This document shows, piece by piece, positions 31,751 through 40,786 of a DNA stretch of 64,000 bases. The translations under genes were made by a program, and so were the position numbers. Origin of the DNA: DAOUJI01 sp965197415 (lineage in GTDB: Bacteria > Chloroflexota > Dehalococcoidia > Lucifugimonadales > JAGWBF01); assembly GCA_965197415.1 (NCBI GenBank), contig OZ240207.1, forward strand, positions 1,674,001-1,738,000. The letters are read 5' to 3'. Positions within the stretch are counted from its first letter, which is position 1. Each line of letters opens with the position of its first letter. The notes under the pieces are model-generated. The model saw only the letters and a list, made by a program, of their open reading frames with translations, made no database searches and had not been told where the DNA came from.

Positions 31751-34700
31751 ATGTTCAAGACAGTGTCCAGCAGGGTGAGCTTCCCGGATATGGAGAAGCG
31801 CATCCTGGAGTTCTGGAAGGAGCGGGACATCTTCCGCCGCACCGAGACAGAATCGGAGGGCCGCCCCCTCTTCATGCTATACGAGGGGCCGCCCACGGCC
31901 AACGGAAGCCCGGGAATCCACCATGTCCTGGCCCGGGCTTTCAAGGACATCATCCCTCGCTACAAGACCATGAAGGGCTACAGGTGCGTGCGCAAGGGCG
32001 GATGGGACACTCACGGTCTGCCGGTTGAGTTGGAGGTGGAGAAGGAATTGGGCCTTTCCAACAAGCGGGACATCGAGGAGTACGGAATCGAGAAGTTCAA
32101 CCACAAGTGCCGTGAGAGCGTCTTCCGCTACGTCAAAGAGTGGGAAGAGATGACTGACCGCATCGGCTTCTGGGTGGACATGGACGATCCCTACGTGACC
32201 CTGGACAACGACTACATCGAAACGGGCTGGTGGATACTTCGCAGTTTGTGGGACAAGGGACGGCTCTACCAGGACATGAAAGGCGCCCCCCACTGTCCCC
32301 GGTGCGTCACCAGCCTCAGCTCCCATGAGGTGGCCCTGGGCTATAAGGAGAATACCCCTGACCCGTCGGTGTTCGTGAAATTTCGCGTCAAAGGCTGGGA
32401 CGCCACCAGAAGGGCTCTCAGAGCCTTCAACAGCTCGTACGAACGCTTGATGTCCCACGGCGAGGACGTCTATTTCGTGGCCTGGACCACGACGCCGTGG
32501 ACGCTGCCCGGCAACACAGCGCTGGCGGTGGACGCCTCCGCTGAGTACAGCCTGATACAACTGGAAAGCGGCGAGAAGCTAGTGCTGGCCTCGGCCCTGC
32601 TCAGTGCAGTTGTCCAGGAACCTTACGTCCTACTTGAAACCTTCGCCGGTCGGGAACTAGTCGCCCTGACCTATGAACCTCTGTACGACGCAACCCGATA
32701 CGGGGTGGAGATAAGCAGCTTCCAGGCCTCAGAGGACGGCGGGACGCCCACCCTCCAACCTGCCGACAGCTACCAGCCCACGGTCATCGACGCCGGTTTC
32801 GTCTCCATGTCCGACGGCTCAGGCATCGTACATCTGGCGCCAGCCTTCGGAGACGAGGACCTCCAAGCCGGGCGGTACCATGGCCTGGCCTTCATCCAGC
32901 AGGTGGACCTCCACGGAACGATCACAGGCAGCTACCCCTTCGCGGGAAAGTTCGTCAAGGACGCCGACGAAGACATCATGGCCGATCTTACAGAGCGAGG
33001 CTTGCTCCACCGCCGCGAAATATACCGGCACACCTACCCCTTCTGCTGGCGGTGCGACACTCCGCTTCTCTATTACGCCAAGCCCTCCTGGTACATCCGC
33101 ACCAGCGCGGAAAAGGACCGCCTCATCAGCGGAAACCAGGAAATCAACTGGCGTCCCGACTACATCAAAGAAGGCCGGTTCGGGGAGTGGCTGCGAAACA
33201 ACGTGGACTGGGCCATCTCCCGGGAGCGGTTCTGGGGCTCCCCCATTCCCATCTGGCGCTGCGACAACTGCGGCCACAACCACTGCGTCGGCAGCGTCCA
33301 GGAGCTGCAGGAGATGGCCGTCAACATGGACGGCGACTCCGCGCAAGCCCTGGACCTGCACAGGCCCTACGTGGACCGTGTATTCATACGCTGCCCGAAT
33401 TGCGCCGGGACCATGACCAGGGTTCCGGAGGTGATTGACTGCTGGTTCGACTCAGGGTCGATGCCCTTTGCCCAAGCCCACTACCCATTCGACGGGGAGG
33501 AAGCTCTCCAGGACGGCAGGTTCCCCGCCGACTACATCTGCGAGGCCGTGGACCAGACCCGGGGCTGGTTCTATACTCTCCACGCCCTCTCGACTCTCAT
33601 CAGAGGCGGGCCGTCCTACAAGAACGTCATCTGCCTGGGACTGATACTGGACGCCAAGGGCCGCAAGATGAGCAAGAGCACGGGCAACGTGGTGAACCCG
33701 TGGAGCGTCCTGGACAAACACGGCGCCGACGCCACCCGTTGGTACTTGTACACGTCGGCCCAGCCAGGCGACTCCCGCCGTTTCTCGGAAGACCTGGTGG
33801 GAGACACCGTACGACGGTTCCTGCTGACCCTTTGGAATGTCTACTCCTTCTTCACCACCTACGCCACGGTAGACAAGTTCCACCCCGACCAGATTCCAGA
33901 AGACTGGAAACCCCAGTCGGAACTGGACCGGTGGCTCATGTCCGAGTTGGACATCCTGATCACCCAGGTGGACACAAACCTGGAGCAGTACAACCCCACC
34001 GACGCGGGCCGCCGCATCCAGGAATTCGTAGACCGGCTTTCCAACTGGTACGTGCGCCGGAGCCGCAGACGCTTTTGGAGGAGTGAAGGAGGCTCCGACA
34101 AACTGTCTGGCTACGCCGCCCTCTACACCTGTCTGTCCACCCTGTGCAAGCTCATGGCGCCTTTTACCCCCTTCATCGCCGACGAGATGTACCAGAACCT
34201 GGTGCGTTCTGTGGACGCTGACGCCCCGGAAAGCGTCCATTTGACCGCTTTCCCCCAAACCTCAGACCAAGGGGTAGACCAGGAGCTGATGGACGCCACG
34301 CGGCTCGCCATGCGGGTTTCCAGCATGGGAAGAGGAGCGAGGTCCAGGGCAGGCATTAAGGTTCGACAACCCTTGGCTGGCGTCCTGGTCAAGTCGGGAC
34401 GGGCGGGCGAGGAGCAGTGGCTGCCCAAGGTAGAGGACCAAATTCTCGACGAACTCAACGTCAAGCAGCTGCGCCACGGAGACGCCGATCTCGCCGACGA
34501 AATCCACCGGAAAGCACTGGAAGCGGCGGGAGACTCGCAGGACTCCTCGTCGGCTTCCCATCCTTCGGCAAGCTCAGGACACGCTGTAGAGGCCATAGTC
34601 CAGGTCGACGGATACTGGGCGGCGTTGGAGGGCGGCTACATGGTCGCCATCGACTCCACCATAACCCCGGAACTGGCATCCGAAGGTCTCGCCCGCGAGT

Positions 34701-34936
34701 TCGTACACCGAATACAGAACCTGCGCCGGTCGGCGGGTCTGGAAATCACCGACCGCATAGCGGCCTACTACCAGGGTCCCGACGTTATCCGGGACATGCT
34801 GAAAGTCCACGGGGAATACGTGCGGGAGGAGACGCTGGCGGACGCAGTGGCGGAAGAAGAGCCGCCCGAGGGCGCCCATTCCGAGTCGGGGAAACTGGAG
34901 GGAGAGGCGCTGGTCTTGGCCGTGAAGAAGGTCTAG
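31751..34936 (+). CDS. ileS: Isoleucine--tRNA ligase
   Basis: A 1061-residue class I synthetase that charges tRNA-Ile; a tRNA-Ile(GAT) gene lies at 61.9 kb. The HIGH motif appears as GIHH near residue 55, within GPPTANGSPGIHHVLARAFKD, and KMSKS near residue 639. The length and the early motifs fit the long IleS type (IleS2-like), the kind that is often less sensitive to mupirocin, instead of the 930-residue type with a C-terminal zinc site. A linker near residues 930-946 is encoded by a copy of a dispersed genomic repeat. The stop shares a CTAG with the convergent protease gene. Confidence 0.95.
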   Translation: MFKTVSSRVSFPDMEKRILEFWKERDIFRRTETESEGRPLFMLYEGPPTANGSPGIHHVLARAFKDIIPRYKTMKGYRCVRKGGWDTHGLPVELEVEKELGLSNKRDIEEYGIEKFNHKCRESVFRYVKEWEEMTDRIGFWVDMDDPYVTLDNDYIETGWWILRSLWDKGRLYQDMKGAPHCPRCVTSLSSHEVALGYKENTPDPSVFVKFRVKGWDATRRALRAFNSSYERLMSHGEDVYFVAWTTTPWTLPGNTALAVDASAEYSLIQLESGEKLVLASALLSAVVQEPYVLLETFAGRELVALTYEPLYDATRYGVEISSFQASEDGGTPTLQPADSYQPTVIDAGFVSMSDGSGIVHLAPAFGDEDLQAGRYHGLAFIQQVDLHGTITGSYPFAGKFVKDADEDIMADLTERGLLHRREIYRHTYPFCWRCDTPLLYYAKPSWYIRTSAEKDRLISGNQEINWRPDYIKEGRFGEWLRNNVDWAISRERFWGSPIPIWRCDNCGHNHCVGSVQELQEMAVNMDGDSAQALDLHRPYVDRVFIRCPNCAGTMTRVPEVIDCWFDSGSMPFAQAHYPFDGEEALQDGRFPADYICEAVDQTRGWFYTLHALSTLIRGGPSYKNVICLGLILDAKGRKMSKSTGNVVNPWSVLDKHGADATRWYLYTSAQPGDSRRFSEDLVGDTVRRFLLTLWNVYSFFTTYATVDKFHPDQIPEDWKPQSELDRWLMSELDILITQVDTNLEQYNPTDAGRRIQEFVDRLSNWYVRRSRRRFWRSEGGSDKLSGYAALYTCLSTLCKLMAPFTPFIADEMYQNLVRSVDADAPESVHLTAFPQTSDQGVDQELMDATRLAMRVSSMGRGARSRAGIKVRQPLAGVLVKSGRAGEEQWLPKVEDQILDELNVKQLRHGDADLADEIHRKALEAAGDSQDSSSASHPSASSGHAVEAIVQVDGYWAALEGGYMVAIDSTITPELASEGLAREFVHRIQNLRRSAGLEITDRIAAYYQGPDVIRDMLKVHGEYVREETLADAVAEEEPPEGAHSESGKLEGEALVLAVKKV
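34557..34588 (+). repeat. Family C repeat copy inside the ileS reading frame
   Basis: The sequence CATCCTTCGGCAAGCTCAGG matches the CTTCGACAAGCTCAGG-type repeat seen at 6995-7078. It is read through in frame and encodes a Ser/His-rich linker (SHPSASSGH) between two conserved parts of IleS. On the other strand it gives the CPELAEG peptide typical of this repeat. Confidence 0.65.
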
Positions 34937-36162
34937 CTGTCTGGGCGTTCGCCTAGCGTCACGGTGAAAGTAACCCGTTCTTCATTGCTGAACGCCTCCA
35001 CTTCGACCTTCCTCCCCACCTGCGACTCCCGGATCATTCCGATGAGTTGGCGGGCGGTTGACACGTTCTCTCCCCCAAAAGAGACTATCACGTCACCGCT
35101 GCGGAGACCGCCCTCCCAGGCGGGACTGTCCGGTCTCACGGTTGCGACCACCACCCCTCCCCTGACGGGGATTCCCAGGCTGGTCGTCATGCTGGGAGTG
35201 AGGTCGTCCACTCCCACGCCTAAAAATGCCCATCTCACCTTGCCTAACTCGATTAGTTGCCAGGCCACCGACATGGCCGTGTCCGTAGCAACCGCAAACC
35301 CTATTCCCTCAATGGTCCTGCCTGCGTCATCGCCCCGGGCCACCGCAGTATTGATCCCCACCAGCTGACCCTGAAGGTTCAGCAGCGGGCCTCCGCTGTT
35401 GCCGGGATTGATGGAGGCGTCGGTCTGTATCAGGCCGTACAACGTTAGACCTGGGTGGATTTCGTAGGAGCGGTCCAAAGCGCTGACCACCCCGACCGTC
35501 ACCGACGGCCCTCCTGGAAGAGCCAAAGCGTTCCCAATCGCAATCACCCAATCCCCCACCCAGACGCTCTCCGGAAGAGCAGCAGTGACAAAGGAATATT
35601 CTTGTCGGTCAATCTTAAGCACTGCCAAGTCGCTGAGCAGGTCAGTGCCGATGACCTCCGCGTCATATTGCACGCCGTCGTCAGTGGTCACGGTTATCCT
35701 GTCGTAGTCCTGGATCACGTGGTAATTGGTCAGAAGGTAGCCCCGGGGATCGATGATTACACCACTACCGCTTTGCACGTCACGCTGGGGGCCAAAGAAG
35801 GTGAGGGCCGTGAACTCCGTCACTACAGAGACCACCGCTGGCCTGACCCACTCCACCACACCAGCCACGTCTGGAAACTCGTACTCCAGCCGGACCGGCG
35901 TCGGTATGGGCTTTGTCTCCGCAATGATAGTCTCCCCAAGCCCGGAGCGGCCTTCTAGAGGCGGGGCCCAGGGAGTCCGCGTCGGGGCCGGAGGGGCAAC
36001 GGTGGGAGAACCCTCTTGAATAGGCGTAGCTGTGGGCGGCGGCGCGGAAGTATCAGCGGGTGTCGGATCGGCGCTGCGCTCCTCAGATGCGCAGGCGGCG
36101 GCAAACAGCAAGCTGAGGGCAGCCGCCAGCAGGAAGGTTGAAGCTAAGCTGCGGGAACTCAA
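34933..36162 (-). CDS. HtrA/DegP-type serine protease, lipoprotein
   Basis: A 409-residue trypsin-like protease with one PDZ domain. The leader ends in a lipobox-like AAACASEE, and a Pro/Thr-rich tether follows (about 30-80). The catalytic triad is in place: His in TNYHVIQD, Asp in SDLAVLKID, Ser in NPGNSGGPL. The PDZ domain spans about 310-400. HtrA proteins degrade or refold damaged exported proteins. The likely start is a TTG at 36162 with no strong ribosome site. The gene follows rph by 26 bases, and its stop is the reverse of the ileS stop within one CTAG. Confidence 0.92.
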   Translation of the reverse strand: MSSRSLASTFLLAAALSLLFAAACASEERSADPTPADTSAPPPTATPIQEGSPTVAPPAPTRTPWAPPLEGRSGLGETIIAETKPIPTPVRLEYEFPDVAGVVEWVRPAVVSVVTEFTALTFFGPQRDVQSGSGVIIDPRGYLLTNYHVIQDYDRITVTTDDGVQYDAEVIGTDLLSDLAVLKIDRQEYSFVTAALPESVWVGDWVIAIGNALALPGGPSVTVGVVSALDRSYEIHPGLTLYGLIQTDASINPGNSGGPLLNLQGQLVGINTAVARGDDAGRTIEGIGFAVATDTAMSVAWQLIELGKVRWAFLGVGVDDLTPSMTTSLGIPVRGGVVVATVRPDSPAWEGGLRSGDVIVSFGGENVSTARQLIGMIRESQVGRKVEVEAFSNEERVTFTVTLGERPDS

Positions 36163-36188
36163 TGCAGGTCCGGTCGTCTTACAAAGGA

Positions 36189-36947
36189 CTATCGCAATCC
36201 TTGCGCGTAGGACTGAATCGCGGCCTGTTGGGCCTGGAATACGGCTCCCATTCCCTTGAAGGCCAGCTCAATCCATTGGGGGACGATGGCGCTTGGGAAA
36301 GGGCTCCCCTCGGCGGCTCCCTGAATCTCCACCAAGTCTCCAGAGTCCGTCATCACCAGGTTGAAATCCACCTGCGCCCTTACGTCCTCGTCGTAAGCCA
36401 GGTCGAGAAGAGGTTGGCCGTCGATTAACCCAACGCTCAAAGCAGCTACAGCGGACTTCAGGGGAACTGAGCGCATAAGTCCGGCCTTGACCAGCTGGCC
36501 CATGGCTTGGTGAAGGGCCACGTAGCCGCCCGAAACGGCGGCGGTGCGAGTGCCGCCGTCAGCCTGAATCACGTCACAGTCCAGAGTGATGGTCCGCTCT
36601 CCCAGGGCATGGAGGTCTGTCACAGCACGCAGGCACCGGCCAATCAGCCGCTGTATTTCCTGGGATCGGCCTCTGACTTGCCCAGCGCTTTCCCTGGACG
36701 TTCGCGTCGCCGTCGATCGGGGAAGCATAGCGTATTCAGCGGTGACCCAGCCTTTGCCCTCGCCCCGCAGGAAAGCAGGGACTCTCTCCTCGATGGACGC
36801 AGCGCACAGCACGGTGGTCTGGCCCATCTGGATGAGGGCCGAGCCTTCCGCAAAGCGCTGATAGCCCGGCGTGATGACCGTTTTACGCGGCTCATCCCAC
36901 CTGCGGCCGTCGGAACGTTGGACCTGGGAACTGGGAGTCTGGGTCAA
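36189..36947 (-). CDS. rph: Ribonuclease PH
   Basis: A 252-residue phosphorolytic 3'-5' exoribonuclease that trims tRNA 3' ends. The family motifs are clear: EGSALIQMGQTTVLCAASIEERVP, GWVTAEYAMLPRST, the RGRSQEIQRLIGRCLRA segment, ITLDCDVIQADGGTRTAA and LDLAYDED. The start is a TTG at 36947 with a GCGAGG site. It is followed closely by the HtrA gene in the same direction. Confidence 0.95.
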   Translation of the reverse strand: MTQTPSSQVQRSDGRRWDEPRKTVITPGYQRFAEGSALIQMGQTTVLCAASIEERVPAFLRGEGKGWVTAEYAMLPRSTATRTSRESAGQVRGRSQEIQRLIGRCLRAVTDLHALGERTITLDCDVIQADGGTRTAAVSGGYVALHQAMGQLVKAGLMRSVPLKSAVAALSVGLIDGQPLLDLAYDEDVRAQVDFNLVMTDSGDLVEIQGAAEGSPFPSAIVPQWIELAFKGMGAVFQAQQAAIQSYAQGLR

Positions 36948-37044
36948 AGGAGCCTCGCCAATAAAGAGTGTAGACTGGGTTTCAAGTATAGCAGAGGAAT
37001 GTGAAGAGGCCGGGAGCGGGGACCCGCCTCTCTAATTCCACGGA

Positions 37045-37620
37045 CTAGAGACGCCTGCTCAGCAGGTCATTGCGGGCGTCCACCGAAGCGGGGTGCACAA
37101 GCTCCCCCATTTCAATGAGCCTGACAAGCTCCCGGTCCAGGAAGATGAGCATGGCGCTATCCAGGCTCTCGTGAGACTGGGACATCACCGAGTCTATGAA
37201 AGGGTATCGCCTCTGTTTGGACGGGTCCAGCTTGTCGGCCAGGAAAACGGCCTTGGCCACTTCGGGCAGCCCCGGGTGGGCCGTGCTGTGCCAGTACACC
37301 GCCTCGTAGACCTCCGGGTCATCGAGGCCATTCCGCCTGAGGGTTTCGGCGGCGACAGGGCCATGCAGCAGAATGGGGACCTTCTCCTCCACAGGATGCA
37401 CGTGGATGCCCAGTTCGTGAGCTTCCCGCAATAGCGCCTCGCTTCCGGCGGCCCTGGCCAGGTCGTGGGCCAAGGCGCCCAGCCTGGTCTTTTCCGAGTC
37501 CAGCCCGTGACGCTCGGCCAGGTCTAAGGCGATGTCGCGCACCCGCTGGATATGATTGAAGAGGCCGGTTGGAAGCGACTCCAACCGGCTCTCAATAAAG
37601 GCTTCTATGGAAGCGGCCAC
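37045..37620 (-). CDS. YqeK-like HD-domain phosphohydrolase
   Basis: A 191-residue HD-domain protein. The motifs are FNHIQRVRDIALDLAERHG, GALAHDLAR (the HD pair), a LLHGPVAAE segment, YWHSTAHPGL, and LADKLDPSKQR near residue 130. This order matches YqeK, which cleaves diadenosine tetraphosphate symmetrically; the family usually sits beside nadD and rsfS, which are not here. It starts with GTG at 37620, only four bases after the HIT gene stop. HIT proteins also act on dinucleotides, so the pair may share a nucleotide-clean-up role. Confidence 0.88.
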   Translation of the reverse strand: MAASIEAFIESRLESLPTGLFNHIQRVRDIALDLAERHGLDSEKTRLGALAHDLARAAGSEALLREAHELGIHVHPVEEKVPILLHGPVAAETLRRNGLDDPEVYEAVYWHSTAHPGLPEVAKAVFLADKLDPSKQRRYPFIDSVMSQSHESLDSAMLIFLDRELVRLIEMGELVHPASVDARNDLLSRRL

Positions 37621-37624
37621 CGGC

Positions 37625-37972
37625 TCAGCCCAGAGATGGAAGCGGCTTTCCGCCCAAGAGGTGCACGTGGTTGTGCTCTATCTCTTGTCCGGCGTCGGGG
37701 CCCTGGTTCACGATGAGCCTGTACCCGCTCAGAGTGACTTCATGACGCCGGGCCATCTCCTCGGCCACCACGAAAGCGTGTCCCATTGCCGGTATCTGCC
37801 CAGGGCCTATGTAGGCCAACCCGGCCAGATGCTCCAGGGGGATGATGAGCAGATGCACCGGAGCTTGCGGGTTAATGTCCTTTATGACAAAGACACGCTC
37901 GTCGCGGTAAACGACCTCGGCGTCGAGCTCGCCCCGGTGAATCTTGCAGAAGATGCAGTCTTTGGCTGACAC
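37625..37972 (-). CDS. HIT-family hydrolase
   Basis: A 115-residue histidine-triad protein, with CIFCKIHRGELDAEVVY at the N-terminus and the active site HNHVHLLGG near the C-terminus. HIT enzymes remove AMP or similar groups from phosphoramidates and dinucleotides. The GTG start at 37972 lies three bases after the stop of the acyl-CoA dehydrogenase gene, and the YqeK gene follows at once, so all three probably share a message. Confidence 0.92.
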   Translation of the reverse strand: MSAKDCIFCKIHRGELDAEVVYRDERVFVIKDINPQAPVHLLIIPLEHLAGLAYIGPGQIPAMGHAFVVAEEMARRHEVTLSGYRLIVNQGPDAGQEIEHNHVHLLGGKPLPSLG

Positions 37973-37975
37973 GGA

Positions 37976-39109
37976 CTAGAGTCCCAAGGCCCCGGCCACA
38001 AGCTCTCTGTGGTGCTCGGCATCCCCGAAGGCCAATTCGGCCACCCGGGCGCGCCTGGAGAAGAGCTGGAGGTCGTGCTCCATCGTGAACCCGATGGCGC
38101 CGTGGCACTGGTGGGCCAGTGCGCACACCTTGCGGTAGGCCTCGTTGACCCACGTCTTGGCCATTGAGACTTCCCGGGTGGCGGGTAGCCCCTCGTCCAG
38201 GGTCCACACCGCCTGGTAGGCCATGTAGCGGCAGGACTCGGCGAAGGTGACCATGTTGGCGCAGTGGTGCTGTACAGCCTGGAACGAGCCGATGGGCCGC
38301 CCGAACTGAACCCTCTGCTTAACGTACTCCAGAGTCATGTCCAGGACTGCCCCAGCGCCTCCCAGCATCTCCACGGACTTGGCGGCGGCACCCCGCTGGA
38401 TAGCCAGGTTCAGCGCCGCCCACCCTTTGTCCACCTCTCCCAAGACAGCCGACGCGGGGACCTTCACGTTGTTGAGGCCGACTTCCGACTGCCTGTCCGA
38501 CGCTACGGTGCTGAGCATTTCGATGGATATGCCCTGGGCCGAGGCGGGCACGATGAACAGGGTTATGCCGTCCTCGGGGTCGCTCCCTTTGGTCGTCCGG
38601 GCCGCAACGACGATGTTGTCGGCGGTGTGGGCGTCGGGCACGAACAGCTTGGTGCCGTTGAGGGTGAACCCGTCGCCGTCCCGTGTCGCTTCCGTTTCTA
38701 TGCCCCACGCCTCGTATGTGGCGCTGGGTTCAAGGACTGCAAAGGCGATTGTGGTCTGCCCCTGGCAAATCTGGGTCAGGTATTCGTCCTTCTGGGCGTC
38801 GCTTCCCGCGTCGAGAATGGTCATGCCGCCCATGACCACCGTGGAGAAGAAGGGGCTTGGCGCCAAGGCTCGACCCAACTCTTCCACCAACACGGCGAGG
38901 TCCACGAAGCTGCCCTCAGTGCCTCCGTACTTCTGGGGAAATGCGACCCCCGTCCACCCCAAGTCCACAATGGACTTCCAAAGTTGGTCTGGGTATCCCT
39001 TGGGGTCCTGTTCCATTTCCCGCACCAGGCTGTGGGGACATTCCTGGGACAGGAATTCTCGGGCGCTGTTCTGCAGCATCTGCTGGGTCTCGTTGAATCC
39101 TAGGTCCAT
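37976..39109 (-). CDS. Acyl-CoA dehydrogenase-family protein (possible small/partner subunit)
   Basis: A 377-residue flavoprotein of the acyl-CoA dehydrogenase superfamily. The N-terminal MDLGFNETQQMLQNSAREFL and the FAVLEPSATYEAWGIETEA segment fit. The C-terminal region reads CHGAIGFTMEHDLQLFSRRA and lacks the GTSEIQ motif found in its neighbour; this end-type is common in the partner chain of two-gene (alpha2beta2) acyl-CoA dehydrogenases such as those used for steroid side chains. An AGGAGGAAGAG site precedes the ATG. It is 79 bases downstream of the second dehydrogenase gene on the same strand. Confidence 0.9.
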   Translation of the reverse strand: MDLGFNETQQMLQNSAREFLSQECPHSLVREMEQDPKGYPDQLWKSIVDLGWTGVAFPQKYGGTEGSFVDLAVLVEELGRALAPSPFFSTVVMGGMTILDAGSDAQKDEYLTQICQGQTTIAFAVLEPSATYEAWGIETEATRDGDGFTLNGTKLFVPDAHTADNIVVAARTTKGSDPEDGITLFIVPASAQGISIEMLSTVASDRQSEVGLNNVKVPASAVLGEVDKGWAALNLAIQRGAAAKSVEMLGGAGAVLDMTLEYVKQRVQFGRPIGSFQAVQHHCANMVTFAESCRYMAYQAVWTLDEGLPATREVSMAKTWVNEAYRKVCALAHQCHGAIGFTMEHDLQLFSRRARVAELAFGDAEHHRELVAGALGL

Positions 39110-39188
39110 CTTTCTCTTCCTCCTGCGCAGTCCAAGGTGGACTTTGCTAATCCATTCTCGCTATTTGATGGGGTTGGCCACCGCGGGT

Positions 39189-40361
39189 TTATCCCCTGGG
39201 AAGCCCCACACCCCTGGTGGCGATGATGTTCCTTTGAATCTCCGACGTCCCCGCGGCGATGGTGCCGGAGAAGGAAGACATCCAGTGCTCGACCATTCGA
39301 CCCATCATTTGGGAGCGTGCGTTTCCGGGCCTGAGCTGTCCATACATCCCCATGACTTCCAGGCAGCCGGAGGTGACCTGCTGGAGCAACTCGGTGCCCA
39401 TCACCTTGCTCATCGAAGCTTCCTTGTTGGGAATCATCCCCTGTTCCTGCATCCAGGCTACGTTGTAGGCTGTGAGCCGGGCGACCTCCGCCTCGATATG
39501 CAGGTCGGTAAGCTTGTTGCGGGCCACACGGCTGTTGTGCTCGTTCACCGTGTTGGGACGGTCCTTAACATAGTCCACTGTGTCAGCCACCAGCCGCCTG
39601 GCGCTGGCAGAAAAGTCCACACCCGACCTCTCGAAGTCCAGAAGCGTGACCGCTACATACCAGCCCCGGTTTTCCTCGCCAACCCTGTTCTTCTTAGGCA
39701 CCCGCACCTCATCGAAGAACACCTGGTTGAACTCATGAATGCCTGTCATGTTGGGTATGGGCCGGACCGTGATGCCGGGCGTGTTCATGTCCACGAGAAC
39801 GAAGCTGATGCCCCGGTGTTTCGGAGCGTCCGGGTCCGTTCGCACCAGCATGAAAATCCGGTCCGCCCGATGGGCCATCGAGGTCCATATCTTGCTGCCG
39901 TTGATGACGTAGTCGTCTCCGTCGGACCTGGCGGAGGTCTGGAGGGAAGCCAGATCGGACCCCGACTCAGGCTCACTGTAGCCCTGGCACCACTGGACCT
40001 CGCCCTTTGCGATGGGAGGAAGAAACTCCTGCTTCTGGTCCTCAGTGCCGTGAATCATCAGGGTCGGGGAGAGCATCTTCACAGCGAAGATATCCCTGCC
40101 GGGACACCTGTTGTAGGTCAACTCCTCGGTGAGGATGGTGGACTTGATTTGGCCTGCGTCCTGGCCGCCGTATTCGCTGGGCCAGTGCATGGTGAGCCAG
40201 CCTCTTTCGGACATCTTCTTGCGCATGGACAGGGTCAAGTCCCAGTCCTCGTTGTCCGGGTTACGGCTTCCTCCCACCCAATCGGGAGGAATCTCATCCT
40301 CGAAGAACCGGCGCAACTCGGCGCGAAAAGCCTCGTCTTCAGGGGAGAATCTGAAGTCCAT
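39189..40361 (-). CDS. Acyl-CoA dehydrogenase
   Basis: A 390-residue acyl-CoA dehydrogenase that would oxidise an acyl-CoA to an enoyl-CoA using FAD. The motifs are WCQGYSEPESGSDLASLQTSA (FAD/substrate region, about 125-145), DDYVINGSKIWTS, and the C-terminal GTIAAGTSEIQRNIIATRGVGLPRG. The first gene of a run, it is followed by a second dehydrogenase lacking the last motif, HIT and YqeK. The paired arrangement suggests a heteromeric enzyme for a bulky substrate such as a terpenoid or steroid acid; that is inference from layout. Confidence 0.92.
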   Translation of the reverse strand: MDFRFSPEDEAFRAELRRFFEDEIPPDWVGGSRNPDNEDWDLTLSMRKKMSERGWLTMHWPSEYGGQDAGQIKSTILTEELTYNRCPGRDIFAVKMLSPTLMIHGTEDQKQEFLPPIAKGEVQWCQGYSEPESGSDLASLQTSARSDGDDYVINGSKIWTSMAHRADRIFMLVRTDPDAPKHRGISFVLVDMNTPGITVRPIPNMTGIHEFNQVFFDEVRVPKKNRVGEENRGWYVAVTLLDFERSGVDFSASARRLVADTVDYVKDRPNTVNEHNSRVARNKLTDLHIEAEVARLTAYNVAWMQEQGMIPNKEASMSKVMGTELLQQVTSGCLEVMGMYGQLRPGNARSQMMGRMVEHWMSSFSGTIAAGTSEIQRNIIATRGVGLPRG

Positions 40362-40405
40362 TCTAGAGGAGCTCCTGGGGATCTATCAGCGGGAAATCAT
40401 CGGCG

Positions 40406-40645
40406 TCAGGAACTGCTTACGGCAACACAGGTTACCGTCCTGACTACACCGCCAATAGTGTGTATTCTCTCTGTAACCAAAGAGCCCATCACGTTCATGT
40501 CCGGTGCGTCAATCACGGCTATGACGTCGTAGGGACCGGTGACTACGTCCACCGACGACACTCCAGCGACGCCCCGGAGGGAGTCGCCCACCTCCCGTGT
40601 TTTCCCAACGGCGGTTTCTATCAGTATGAACGCTCTGCTGGCCAT
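40406..40645 (-). CDS. Stand-alone RAM (Lrp/AsnC ligand-binding) domain protein
   Basis: A 79-residue protein that is just the effector-binding domain of Lrp/AsnC regulators, without the helix-turn-helix. The pattern AFILIETAVGKTREVGDSL, VSSVDVVTGPYDVIAVIDA and ITHIGG-like IHTIGGVVRTVT is typical of lone RAM proteins, which bind amino acids and may modulate full-length regulators. The ATG at 40645 is chosen from the family N-terminus. It stands alone between the UbiA-type and dehydrogenase genes on the same strand. Confidence 0.88.
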   Translation of the reverse strand: MASRAFILIETAVGKTREVGDSLRGVAGVSSVDVVTGPYDVIAVIDAPDMNVMGSLVTERIHTIGGVVRTVTCVAVSSS

Positions 40646-40786
40646 GCAACACCCCCTCGGGCGTCATGCTACGGGGCTGGTAAACCGCGACCATTCTACG
40701 ACTGGCCCTATGGCCTGTCAAATCAAAACTCCGACGCTAGGCCTCGCCGGCATTAGGAAGAAGAGGCTGACGACGAGAGGGCCGCC

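Noticed and set aside
38337..40532. A 731-codon forward frame
   Set aside because: It runs antisense through both acyl-CoA dehydrogenase genes, whose motifs are beyond doubt.
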